A DNA stretch of 64,000 nucleotides, from the NCBI GenBank assembly GCA_016110215.1, contig JADWQD010000003.1, forward strand, positions 3,534,001-3,598,000, in the 5' to 3' direction. Positions within the stretch are counted from its first letter, which is position 1, and each line of letters starts with the position of its first letter. This document shows, piece after piece, positions 1-9,477 of the stretch. Source of the DNA: Capronia americana. Its lineage: Eukaryota > Ascomycota > Eurotiomycetes > Chaetothyriales > Herpotrichiellaceae. The notes under the pieces were generated by a model. The model was not told the DNA's origin, ran no database searches, and saw nothing but the letters and a program-made list of their open reading frames with translations. The position numbers and the translations under genes were made by a program.

Positions 1-530
1 GGTCATTTCGGCGCTTTCCATCTTCGTGGCCTCGTCCATCTCGAAGAGGATTGGGAATGTCAAGGTGAGTGGAGCCAAGCAATCTATTGGAGTGTCCATG
101 CAAATCCTGACCGGATATAATACTGTAGACTATGGTGTTCACCCACCTCCCGTCGGCCATCTGCCTGGCGCTGATACCCATCCCCTCAACTCTGGGCGGA
201 GCCCTCGTCTTCCTCGTCGGCCGAGCCTGCACTCAAGTCATGGACGTGGCTCCACGCTCGGCCTTCCTTGCAGCAATCGTGCTGCCTCACGAACGGACTG
301 CCGTGATGGGCACGATCAACGTGGTCAAGACCTGTGCGCAGAGCATGGGGCCCGTCATCACCGGCATCTTGGGCACGAAGAACCATTTCTGGGTGGCCTT
401 TGTTGCTGCCGGGTCGTTGAAAGCCACGTATGATCTCGGCTTGCTGGCGGTGTTTGCCGAGAAGGAGGCCCGGAAGAACAGGGCGGAGAGGGCGGATGAA
501 GAGCACCAAGGCGCCTCGAGCGGGCGGTAG
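1..530 (+). CDS. MFS transporter, C-terminal part (gene runs off the left edge)
   Basis: Two exons are visible: up to 64 and 129-530, separated by an intron at 65-128 (GTGAGT donor, TAG acceptor) that keeps the frame. The joined frame gives hydrophobic helices and a loop reading ERTAVMGTINVVKT followed by QSMGPVITGILG. This is the late helical region of major facilitator carriers, where R-x-x-x-MG and N-x-x-K-x-x-x-Q-S-x-GP are typical of a fungal family related to yeast YCR023C. A hydrophilic Lys/Glu/Arg tail ends at TAG 528-530. The role is probably small-molecule transport across a plasma or vacuolar membrane; the substrate cannot be read from this part. The 5' portion lies outside the window. 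Confidence 0.85.
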
Positions 531-1503
531 GTGGAAAAGTCTCACGGTGATTTGATTGCGGCTGTCTCTTGGACTTGGCTTCGTGACGATGCTACAAGGC
601 TCGAGCCCTAACGAAGCTCGTCGACTCGCGCGATGGTTCTTATCGTCGAGTACTGTGTAACTAACCGACTGGTTGGTCCGTGACTAGAATGCCTCACAAG
701 TATACTTATAGAGGGTTGATGCTTTTGAACAGTGCTGTCTCGAATTTCTCTGGCACGGATTCTCCCGTGGTCAAGTCCTACATGGGTACAAAGTCCTGCT
801 CGGAAGCCGATCGCACGCCTCGTCTGCCTGCCTGGGACGCGGCGCTCAGAAGTCAGACTTCAAGTTCCCTTGGTTCCTCCGCATCGTCCGCAGCGCGTTC
901 GTGTACGCCCGTGGTGGGAGGTGTGCTGGCGGGTGTAGGAGTCGCTGGCAGGTCGTTCTACGTCTAGTTCTAGTCCAGTTCTAGTCCAGTACATCCAGTA
1001 CTTACATCGCACAGTGGTGATTATTTATACAGTACATTACAGTATTGTGAGGTGTGATGCTTTGCTAATTACTCGCTATTCGCACTGTTACTGTACTACT
1101 AGTAGCAAGCCGTAGGGTCCAGCTACGCTATATATGTATCCTAATGGACGATTTGGGTTAGTCTGTAAATAGACACAGCTAAGTTATCTAGAATACGCCC
1201 TAGCCATGTTTGGAAATTACATAGTCGCGCCGAGCACGCTGTAGACAAGATACATACGACCAGACTAGCATGAGGAGAATAGAACTGCCCACTACAGTAT
1301 CCGATGCTTATCGTCCTTCTGTGTTATTGTTGATGTGGATATAAACTGTGTTTTCTTCCGTCGGCTTCAATTCCAGATATATAGTGCCTCGAGATAGTGG
1401 CCGGCCCGGCGGACACGAGTTGGTTCTCTCGAATCAACAGGATCGAGCCACCCAGCAATTCACCCAGCACAGACGACCAAGCCATAGGTACTTTACCGAA
1501 TAT
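531..1503. other. Intergenic, no supported gene
   Basis: This lies between the stop of the MFS gene and the stop of the HET gene, so it is a tail-to-tail region. Short open frames near 680-967 have no recognisable composition or splice support. A short run of CTAGTCCAGT-like repeats lies near 963-1005, and the segment to about 1350 is AT-richer than the neighbouring genes. It probably holds 3' UTRs. Confidence 0.6.
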
Positions 1504-4110
1504 TCAAGAGATACACCAATCGGTAAGAACATCTGATCCCCGAAACCACGCCATATTGCCGGTCCGAGCACCCTGCGCCACCGCGGCCCTCTCGGCCCTC
1601 AACCTGTTTTTGACGGTCCCTGGAGCGGCCGCGAGGTTGTCTCCCCACATGGCCATGGAATTGCGATGGCACCAGATATTGCACAGGAATCGGGCATGCC
1701 AGACGCCGTCGACCAGCTGGGGCTTCGCGACGAGAATACCCGGGCTCTGGGACATGTGGTCGATTCTTCGTCTGTGCGGCAGGACGACGACGGGGTCGAT
1801 GAGGTCTTGCTCGCTCAGAGATGTCCAGGGCGCGACCGCCAGTCTGGAAGCGCCGCTGAATCGATCCTGCACGGTCTGGTCGTAGTGCACGATCGCGACG
1901 ACTTGCTGGCTGTTTGATCTGACTTTGTCGATGTCTGTCAGGCGGTCTTCCTCCTCCTCCGCGGGGATGGACCCCGGTGGGCCGGGGAAGATGTAGAAGT
2001 TGTCGTTCAATGGCGTGTCGAGCGATGCGAGGGGATAGCCCATCGCTTGGAGCCGGACTCCCGAGTCGGTCACTTCGGCCTCACTGTCCTCTTCGGAGAG
2101 CAGGACCTGCGTCGCCGTCAGACTGATGGGGACGCCGATCAGGGAGCGCGGCGCCCAGCGGAAATGCTCGGCCTCGAGCTTTGGCACGGGCAAGAAGACT
2201 AGCCCCGCAGGGAGGCTCCCCAGGCAGGCATACAGCATTTGCATCCTGTCTTTTGGGTCCGTGTCTAGGAGGATTTGGGGATCCAGACCCATCAAAGTCG
2301 CGATGCAGATGGGCTCGTCGCTTGACCTGCTGGTCGCACGATTGCAGAGGAGCCGGAGGACACGGCGCCGATAGTCCATGTTCTCCTTGGAGACCTTCCT
2401 GTCAACGGTGATGACCCCTCTGTCGTTGGCGAGGTGTGATTTCTCGATCAAGTCCGTGAGTCCTTCTTTGACTCGGTCGGAGGAGAGATCGGCGCGGTTG
2501 TTGACGTGCTCTGCCGCCCCGGCCGGCACCACGTGGCTTAGGTGCATCGAGCCGTCTGCAAACGCGACGAAGAGGTAGTCTGGCAAGACGCCTTCCTGGA
2601 GCGTCCACAGTCGCCGCCACCAATCTGAGAACATGACCGACATGACCAGGTCTTTCTGTCGGACCGGGGGTGGAGGCCGAGCCGGGCCCCTGACCGATAC
2701 TGTTTTGATTGTTTTGTCGTCCGTTCGGAGTGACGTGTGTAGAAGGCCTTCGTCGAGGACCAAGACTGAATGTGCTTGTTCGTATACTTGGGCCATCCGC
2801 GAAATTGCCATTTTCCGCACGTCGACGTTGGCCGGCTGCACCGGCACACATATAGTGTCAAGCCAGAAATAGCTCAGTCTTCTCCTCCGGATGTTGGCGT
2901 GGACGGGCGGAGCATCAATGGCACTGAACCCCGCTAACAGAACCACGGTGCGCTGGTGCAGCGCCTCGAGCTGGCATCTTGGTAAAGTGTTCTTCCTCGT
3001 ATTGCCCATCCCGTGAGCCCAGACGTGGCTGATCGCAACATAAGAATCCCCATCACCCAGATAAGGGACGATGCTGAACTCGAGCTGTCCATCCGCATTG
3101 ATCTCCGACTTGATGATGGGGGTGAGACCGGAGCGGATGGTCTCGCAAATAGTCCCGTAGTCGAATTCCACGTCGTGACAATTCGAGCCGTTGCAGCCAG
3201 ACCCCAGCGTGCCATGACGGGTCTTGTATGTCGCTTCGTCAATGTTGTTCGCGACGCATGCGGTCGTACTGCACGCCATGTGGCGCTGGACACTGCCGTA
3301 TCGACGCAGTTGCGTGGCGTAGATGATTTCGTTGATGCCGAAATCTCGCTTCAAGATTCCAATGTCAAAGGGACACCAGCCAGAGAAAAGAAGCCAGTGG
3401 AAAATGGTCTCCGGGCCATCCCATCTCCTCTTGATGGGCGACCAGCCTGGTGGGAAAGTCTGGGCGTTCCGCAGTTGCACGGGCAAGAAGTCGTAGAAGC
3501 AGCGGTGGTAGACGAGCGCCATTGCATCGTCGATGGCGTTCCCGAGACACATCAAGGACAAGAGAAGATCATCGTCCACGTAGCTATGCTGACTCCGGAC
3601 CAGACAGTAACACATCTTGTAGGCCGTCTGGAGATACGTATCGATTCGCATGCATAGGCGCTGGACATCCTCGAACGACAGCTCTCCCGTCGATCTCTTC
3701 TGCTTGAAGGAGTCAAGCCAGAACGAGAGTAGTTCTGGCAAGGCACTGGTGTTGACTCTCCGTGTCAGGCCTCTTCGTTGACCACCGCCTTTGACCAGCA
3801 ATGAATCCTCAGATATATAGTCGCGTTGGTTGAATGGCCGTCCAACAGCCTTGTACACCTCGCACAAGAGCCCAAAGAAGAGCCATGATTGGAGAAATGA
3901 CTGCACCAGGGTGATGCCAACGGGCTCATCCTTCCTATCTGATGACTTGCGCGTGAAGTCACCCTCGAGGACCCCCATATCGTCAAAGCCACGACGGGAT
4001 GGGTAAGTATGGAAGTCCCCTTCGTCATATGGTGCCAGGCACACCAAAGGGATCTTAAACTGATCTCTGCAAGGATTCGAAGGCCTGTCAAGGTGGTCCA
4101 TGTTGCTCAA
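1504..4110 (-). CDS. HET-domain (heterokaryon incompatibility-like) protein, 868 aa
   Basis: A single uninterrupted frame of 868 codons runs from ATG 4110 to TGA 1504. Residues about 355-455 carry the HET block: YVAISHVWAHGMGN, then FWLDTICVPV, then a helix reading AISRMAQVYEQAHSVLVLD. HET proteins are fungal regulators, often linked to non-self recognition and cell death, but most family members have no tested role and this one may not act in incompatibility. Upstream of the domain is a helical region of about 340 residues with four cysteines in the pattern C-x4-C-x20-C-x4-C (about residues 280-311), which could bind a metal. The tail after the domain is unrecognised. No signal peptide or membrane span is seen. 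The start is the first ATG of the frame; a second ATG follows at codon 4. Confidence 0.88.
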   Translation of the reverse strand: MSNMDHLDRPSNPCRDQFKIPLVCLAPYDEGDFHTYPSRRGFDDMGVLEGDFTRKSSDRKDEPVGITLVQSFLQSWLFFGLLCEVYKAVGRPFNQRDYISEDSLLVKGGGQRRGLTRRVNTSALPELLSFWLDSFKQKRSTGELSFEDVQRLCMRIDTYLQTAYKMCYCLVRSQHSYVDDDLLLSLMCLGNAIDDAMALVYHRCFYDFLPVQLRNAQTFPPGWSPIKRRWDGPETIFHWLLFSGWCPFDIGILKRDFGINEIIYATQLRRYGSVQRHMACSTTACVANNIDEATYKTRHGTLGSGCNGSNCHDVEFDYGTICETIRSGLTPIIKSEINADGQLEFSIVPYLGDGDSYVAISHVWAHGMGNTRKNTLPRCQLEALHQRTVVLLAGFSAIDAPPVHANIRRRRLSYFWLDTICVPVQPANVDVRKMAISRMAQVYEQAHSVLVLDEGLLHTSLRTDDKTIKTVSVRGPARPPPPVRQKDLVMSVMFSDWWRRLWTLQEGVLPDYLFVAFADGSMHLSHVVPAGAAEHVNNRADLSSDRVKEGLTDLIEKSHLANDRGVITVDRKVSKENMDYRRRVLRLLCNRATSRSSDEPICIATLMGLDPQILLDTDPKDRMQMLYACLGSLPAGLVFLPVPKLEAEHFRWAPRSLIGVPISLTATQVLLSEEDSEAEVTDSGVRLQAMGYPLASLDTPLNDNFYIFPGPPGSIPAEEEEDRLTDIDKVRSNSQQVVAIVHYDQTVQDRFSGASRLAVAPWTSLSEQDLIDPVVVLPHRRRIDHMSQSPGILVAKPQLVDGVWHARFLCNIWCHRNSMAMWGDNLAAAPGTVKNRLRAERAAVAQGARTGNMAWFRGSDVLTDWCIS

Positions 4111-5077
4111 CGCAGCCCACAGGATAGTTCGTCGACCCGGGTCGAGGCAATCCTCTTGGATTGAGGATTGAATACAAGGGAAACAACGTCTCTCCGAGCA
4201 GTAGGCAGCAGCATTCAGTAGCAGTCCTGTGCGACAGTTGTGAGGGGTAAGGCGCGCAATGAAACAAAGGCGCCAGCCCTTTCATCGTTCCTCCTGCTGT
4301 AGAACACACTTAAGCGAATATCGCCCCCACAGCTCCTACCTACACCCCCTCCACCAGGGCACATGTGCCTCGTAGTCTCCATGGCTCGCTAATCGTTCAT
4401 CCTAGGGTCCGTACTACCGTAGTCGACCTGGGATTCACAGACCAAACCGATCATTGTTCACCTCCAATCTGTCGTGCTGTTCGTTCGACCAAGGAACTTG
4501 CGAGAAGCTGGCTAATCTAGCCGACGACACGGAGAACCACATCTCGGACCGCCGGTTCTTCATATCTGCTCCATACGTCCGTATCAACGACTCCAACCAT
4601 GTTCATCCCTATAGTCTCCTACCTGATGAGCAGAGGCAAGATGGGCGCGAGGCTTGTGGCCTTGATGAAATGCGGCCCGCCATTTGGCAATCTAAAGACA
4701 GAACAAGCAGATGCGCCTTAAAAAGAGCCAGTGGCAAAGTTTCGGACATTCAGACGGGCATTGGTCACTGGCCCTTTCAATAAAGGGGGTATAGCCGACC
4801 GGAAACAAGTGCAAAGAAGAAGCAAGACCAAGCCCAAGCACATGGATGAGGTTTCTATTGCAAGAGGGAGCACCTACTGCTTCAACCTCGTCCTTACCCG
4901 TGGGGGTATCAAAAGCACGATTCTCAGCCATGGTTAACTAACCCAAGCACTCACGCATGTTCTATCTCGTCGATCAATCAATGGCTGCATTCTTTTATTC
5001 GTGCTCTGTGAGCCCATCGCGCCTGCGCCTGCGCCATGCCTGCCTGTTAAAACATAGGGTGATAGCAGATATCACAT
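4111..5077. other. Intergenic: HET gene promoter and SSZ1 3' side
   Basis: The stretch holds the upstream region of the HET gene and the 3' flank of SSZ1. Small open frames on both strands (4454-4783, 4692-4931) overlap each other and show no domain or splice support. I see no RNA gene here. Confidence 0.55.
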
Positions 5078-6814
5078 TCACGCACTTCCATTCTGATGTG
5101 TCGTCTCGGCGGACTTGATTTCGCCTCTGATCCCACCTTTCCCGCCAACTTGCCGCGCTGCGACGGACAGGGAAAGCTCCGCATCGACGTTGACCGTAAC
5201 CTCGACTTTCGATCCCTTCTTCAAGCCCTTGAAGATGAACTCTGCAAGAGCCCGCTTCGGCGTCCAAATCTTCTCGCGGATCTCCTCGGGCTCGTCGTCC
5301 TCGTCCTCATCGTCTTCATCTTCATCATCCTCGTCTTCTTTCGTTCCGTTTGTCTCTGGCTTGGGCTTTGGTTCGGGCTGAGTGACCTTGATTGCTCGCT
5401 CGCCCTCTATGATACGGACGAGAACGTCTCCCTCAAGGCCGTCGATGAGCTTCGTCCTCCGTGCAGGAACGGCCGTGTCGGGTGGCACAATCACGGTAAA
5501 CGAGTCCTCAGGCTGCTTCGTCACTTGATAGCCGATCGCAGCAGTCAGATGAGGCGTCACAGTGACCATCTCATGCGTTGACTGGTCAATGTCCTCCTTC
5601 TCAAATTCTTGGATCAGAGATGCTTGGAGAGCGGCGCCCCGTGCCGACAGCTCCGAAGGATTCAATGCAGTAGGCGAAAGCGCAGGAGCCAGAACTTGTG
5701 TTGACTCTGGGAAGAGAGCCTCAATACTCTTGGCGATCTTTGGTGTGTGTGAAGTGCCTCCGGACAAGATCACTTGATCAATGTCAAGCACATCAAGATT
5801 GGCCTTCTTGATGACCTCCTCGACAAGTCTGGTGAAACGCCCGAAGACCTTAAGAGCGACAATCTCATACCGTGTCCTGTTGACGGTTGATCTAAAGTCA
5901 ATGCCATCTACGAGGCTCTCCACGCTGAAGGTGGCACTGCTGCTCTGACTAAGTGTCTTCTTGACTGCTTCCGACTCGAGTTTCATCTTGGCCAGACTCC
6001 GTTCATTTTTGCGAGGGTCGGTCTTGTGCTTTTTTTCGAATTCTTTCGCAAAGTGGTCGACCAGCACCTGATCCAGCTGAGCACCACCCAGTTCGTAGTC
6101 GTGAGCCGTTGCCAGGATGCTGTACATCCCTCCTCTTGACGCCACGACTGCCGCATCAGACCGGTTTCCGCCAAAGTCTGCGACAAGCACGAGCCTGTCG
6201 GCGGTGGAATCGGTCGACCGTGAGTCGTAGGCGAGGAGCGCTGCAATGGGCTCTGGCATGAATTGTAGGATTTCGACGTTGGTGTTCGCCGCGGCTTTCG
6301 TCAGGGCTGCTTTCTGCTCATCATTGGTGTCTGTGGGAACGGCCACTACGGCGGCGGTCACTGGCCTGCCGGCAAAGTCGGATGCGGAGTTTTTCAGTCT
6401 CTTCAAGTGTCGTGTGGCAACCTCGAGGACTGGCAGCTTGTTCTCCGTTTCGCTGTCTGTGTCTCGAACGGAGAAGCAGATCTTGCCATTTTCTTCGATG
6501 GGGTGTGCGGATCCATGGCACGGCGTAGGGTCTATCGACCTGTAGTCTCTGCCGATGTAATCGCGGAAGAATGCGACAGTGTTTTTACTGTTTCGAACCA
6601 ACTGCGCCTTTGCCTGGGTGCCGTGAAATTCTTCTCCCTCGATGTATGACAAGATGGAGGGGATCTGTCGGTCTCCTTCTTCGTTGGCGATTACTTCGAC
6701 CTTGCCCTCTCCAGAAATGTGTGCGATCGAGCTGTAGGAATTTCCGAAGGAAATACCAATGGCGTACTGTTCTCGCGGCCCTTCGGCCGGTACTCCGTTC
6801 GTTTGCTCACTCAT
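5078..6814 (-). CDS. SSZ1: Ssz1-type Hsp70, ribosome-associated complex subunit (578 aa)
   Basis: An intronless Hsp70-family frame. The first phosphate loop reads GISFGNSYSSIAHI, where canonical Hsp70s have G-I-D-L-G-T-T. Loss of that Asp is typical of Ssz1, an atypical Hsp70 with little or no ATPase activity. VLVADFGGNRSDAAVV and VILSGGTSHTPKIAKS mark the second phosphate and adenosine motifs. The C-terminal half is shortened as in Ssz1, with an acidic Asp/Glu run near residue 500. In yeast Ssz1 pairs with the J-protein zuotin on the large ribosomal subunit and stimulates Ssb to fold nascent chains. The start chosen is the ATG at 6814 (GCCATGAG context, Met-Ser-Glu-Gln); an in-frame ATG five codons upstream at 6829 is possible. 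It is divergent from RRP40. Confidence 0.93.
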   Translation of the reverse strand: MSEQTNGVPAEGPREQYAIGISFGNSYSSIAHISGEGKVEVIANEEGDRQIPSILSYIEGEEFHGTQAKAQLVRNSKNTVAFFRDYIGRDYRSIDPTPCHGSAHPIEENGKICFSVRDTDSETENKLPVLEVATRHLKRLKNSASDFAGRPVTAAVVAVPTDTNDEQKAALTKAAANTNVEILQFMPEPIAALLAYDSRSTDSTADRLVLVADFGGNRSDAAVVASRGGMYSILATAHDYELGGAQLDQVLVDHFAKEFEKKHKTDPRKNERSLAKMKLESEAVKKTLSQSSSATFSVESLVDGIDFRSTVNRTRYEIVALKVFGRFTRLVEEVIKKANLDVLDIDQVILSGGTSHTPKIAKSIEALFPESTQVLAPALSPTALNPSELSARGAALQASLIQEFEKEDIDQSTHEMVTVTPHLTAAIGYQVTKQPEDSFTVIVPPDTAVPARRTKLIDGLEGDVLVRIIEGERAIKVTQPEPKPKPETNGTKEDEDDEDEDDEDEDDEPEEIREKIWTPKRALAEFIFKGLKKGSKVEVTVNVDAELSLSVAARQVGGKGGIRGEIKSAETTHQNGSA

Positions 6815-7126
6815 GGCGAGCTTTTGCAATCAATGAAATGCAACGAATGAGATACACAGTGAGAAGACCCGAAAAAGGGAACCGTTGATCCTGCGCTTGT
6901 GCTGGTGTGAAAGACTACCTGGAACTTGGCGGATCGAAACTTGTGAAAACCCTGGGAACTTTTTTCGAGGCTCGCAGCGGGTCATCAGAACCCGAGGAAA
7001 GTCGGGCGAGGATTCCAGCCTTGCCCACATTTTCTCAGCCTTGTCTCCCTCCATCCTTTCCGACGAAGGCGGTCTTCCAACCCATCACGCTATTCAACAG
7101 GTACGCTGGGTGCTTTCAATTCTGAC
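6815..7126. promoter_or_regulatory. Shared divergent promoter, SSZ1 / RRP40
   Basis: About 310 bases separate the two start codons, so both genes must be driven from this stretch. Both products act on RNA or translation (nascent-chain chaperone; RNA exosome), which makes joint growth control plausible, but that is inference. No specific factor site was assigned. Confidence 0.6.
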
Positions 7127-7864
7127 ATGGCCGCATTGGAAGTTTTCTTGCCTGGGGATCGCATCTCCGCGAGCCAGATCCCAACTTCTCAGAAGCGTAA
7201 AATCAGCTATGGCCTTAAACAAGAACCTAACACCGGCGATTTCACAGCCACCATCGGCGGTCTTCTTGACGTCGACTACAGGAAAAAGACCGCACAGATC
7301 GCTACACCGGATGGACGCTATATTCCCAAAGCAGGAGATCTGGTAATTGCTCAAGTACGAATGTCGGCAGCCGAGTCCTTCCACCTCCACATCAATGCAT
7401 ATTCACCCCAGGCCATCTTACCACAACTGGCGTTCGAAGGGGCGACGAAGAAGACGAGGCCGCAACTGAAAAGTAATGACCTCGTCTATGCTAAGGTGGT
7501 CTCGGCGCAGAAGAACATGGAGATTGAACTCAGCTGTGTCAATCCGGCAACTGGGAAGGCCGAGCCAGACGGGTTGGGCCCGCTCAATGGTGGAATGGTG
7601 TTTGAAGTCAGCCCTGGTCTTGCGGAGCGACTTCTGAAGAAGCAGGGAGTTGCGGCGCTGGAGGAACTAGGTTCAAGGCTACATGGCGGATTCGAGATTG
7701 CGGTTGGAAAGAATGGCAAAGTCTGGGTCGATTGTCCCGAGGCCGGCGTCAAGGGAGTTTGTGCAGTAGGCCGATGCTTAAGAGAGATGGACGAGAATGA
7801 GTTGAAGGAGAAGGAACAGAAGAAGCTGGTCAACAGAATCATGACCGAACTAGAGCGTGGTTGA
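7127..7864 (+). CDS. RRP40: RNA exosome cap subunit Rrp40 (245 aa)
   Basis: A single-exon frame of 245 aa, close to the usual size of Rrp40/EXOSC3. An N-terminal domain with FLPGD is followed by an S1-type barrel (about residues 60-150: KAGDLVIAQV, SNDLVYAKVVSA, EIELSCVN) and a C-terminal KH domain holding IAVGKNGKVWVDCP, which corresponds to the family GxNG-x-VW signature. Rrp40 is one of three S1/KH cap proteins that sit on the six-subunit ring of the exosome. It guides RNA into the barrel for 3'-5' processing of rRNA and snoRNA and for decay, in nucleus and cytoplasm. The gene ends with a short Lys/Glu helix. The start is the first ATG, downstream of the divergent SSZ1 promoter. Confidence 0.93.
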   Translation: MAALEVFLPGDRISASQIPTSQKRKISYGLKQEPNTGDFTATIGGLLDVDYRKKTAQIATPDGRYIPKAGDLVIAQVRMSAAESFHLHINAYSPQAILPQLAFEGATKKTRPQLKSNDLVYAKVVSAQKNMEIELSCVNPATGKAEPDGLGPLNGGMVFEVSPGLAERLLKKQGVAALEELGSRLHGGFEIAVGKNGKVWVDCPEAGVKGVCAVGRCLREMDENELKEKEQKKLVNRIMTELERG

Positions 7865-8630
7865 ATGGCTCGCAGGACTTCAAACTGATCCAGTTACTCG
7901 AAGCCAGAAGGCATTGACACTTGGCGTCAACAGTCACAAGGCAACTCAGGCATGGAATTACGGCATGGTCACGTCTGAGATGACTACCAAATTACTCAAA
8001 GAAAGCCGGCGCAGCGCTGCCCGAGCAGGCACCTGGTGAGGCCCAACCTCGCGGTGTACAGTGGCGCCAGCAGGAAAGGCTTCGCACAAAGCAGTACAGC
8101 AGTGCGTGATTTTCAGCGACGAGAGTCGGGGAAGACTGACACGACAAGTGGTAACTAACATGAACGGAACTTGGTCAGGAGAGAGCTACGGCTCATTACG
8201 CGAGAGTTTGTGTGCCTTTCGAAGATTTTCATTGCTTGCCTCATGTACTACGAGTACATTGACTATCCATGAATTCCACCACCACTGGTTTGGAGCCTAA
8301 TGCAAGGTCGTAGGCCTTCCTCAACATCAAGACCCTGCCCTCCTCACGTATGTACGTTCATGCAGAATCTGAATGCCTCTTGCCCGGTCATCCCATTGCA
8401 AAATAAGACTTTTTGCGAAGGGTATTCTCGTTCCATCGATAAAAATCATCAACGCCAGGATTCTTGTCATAGGAGAGAAAGAGTTTTGCCTGCCATGCTG
8501 TCGTAAAGTCTTTTTTGCAAGATATCCGGAACTCCTTTTCGGTTGCGGCATAGCTGGGGTGGGATCCATCTTCTATCTAGCAAAAATTGCTCAAAGCCAT
8601 CCCATTTTCACTCCGCTCGTGGATTGTCGT
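7865..8630. other. Intergenic between RRP40 and RPS27 (tail-to-tail)
   Basis: This contains the 3' flanks of two convergent genes. Small open frames at 7857-8039 and 8327-8648 have no protein-like support. No RNA gene is recognised. Confidence 0.55.
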
Positions 8631-9091
8631 CTACTTTCTTCGGAATGAGCAGCCCTCTGTGAGTCTGGCCTTGCCACCGGTGGGTTGGCAAAGCACAGTC
8701 GAGCAGCCTGCGCAGATGACGACGGTCTGAGCGTGTGAGAAAACGGTGGTGATGGTGAAGCAGCCGGGGCACTTGACGTCCATGAAGAATGATCGAGGCG
8801 CAGGGACGAGCGTCTGTTGGGGTTTGTTAGATTTTTGCGTCCTCGGCGGATCTGGCATGCCAATGGTTCGTACCTTGAGCTTGTGCTTGCGGGCCTCAGC
8901 CTGAGGCGTGGGGTTGAGAAGATCGACTGCGAGAACCTACGACCAGGAATGTTAGACGTGTGCGCAGAGCAAAGGCGATTGCGTTGGTGCTGGTAATTCA
9001 TGCGGTGCTCGTGTGCTTTGTCAAGCCGAGAGGGGGAAATTTTGAGCATCATTCACTCGTGCTATCATTTGCGGGCTGCACTGCGTACCAT
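8631..9091 (-). CDS. RPS27: Small ribosomal subunit protein eS27 (82 aa, three coding exons)
   Basis: Spliced CDS: 9089-9091 (ATG only), 8874-8936, 8631-8813. Introns are 8937-9088 and 8814-8873, with GTACG donors and TAG or CAG acceptors. The product is exactly 82 aa, the usual fungal length, and begins Met-Val-Leu-Ala-Val-Asp-Leu-Leu. The zinc ribbon is visible as CPGC at residues 37-40 and CAGC at 56-59, and the protein ends EGCSFRRK. eS27 is a component of the 40S subunit. The first coding exon is just the start codon, abutting GTACGC. That small-exon layout is typical of ribosomal protein genes. All phases close without a stop. Confidence 0.95.
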
Positions 9092-9477
9092 TTCGTCTGA
9101 TTTCTTGAAATGACCTGAGAACTGTGTCTCCTATTGATCTGTCCTTGTTATTGTCGAGCTGAATGAAAGATGCGACTGATCGATTGAGGTGCAACGATGG
9201 GCAAGTGGCGGTAGAAATGGGCTTTGCAGAGGAGTCGACGAGGTTTCGTGCGTGTCTTGGCAAGCTTAGAACGGACTTACACTTTATCCGAACCAATCAT
9301 TGGTGAGACTGCTTCAACTCCCCTGGGAGATCTCAGATTTACTTCATTCCTGACTCACTGAGAGTCATCGAGGCCTGCCATGCATGCGGAAGGTGAGCAT
9401 CTATGTTGCGCATCTACTTCTAGACCAGTCTAGAGCGTCTATATGGTATCCAGTTTAATGCTAGACACGCAAAGTTC
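9092..9477. other. RPS27 upstream region / 3' flank of hydrolase gene
   Basis: This holds the promoter and 5' leader of RPS27, and the 3' flank of the next minus-strand gene. The leader may contain a further intron, because GT/AG pairs exist near 9240-9300, but I could not fix it. No gene is supported. Confidence 0.45.

Noticed and set aside
963..1005. CTAGTCCAGT-like repeats also resembling those near 58870-58910
   Set aside because: Too short and simple to claim a shared element.
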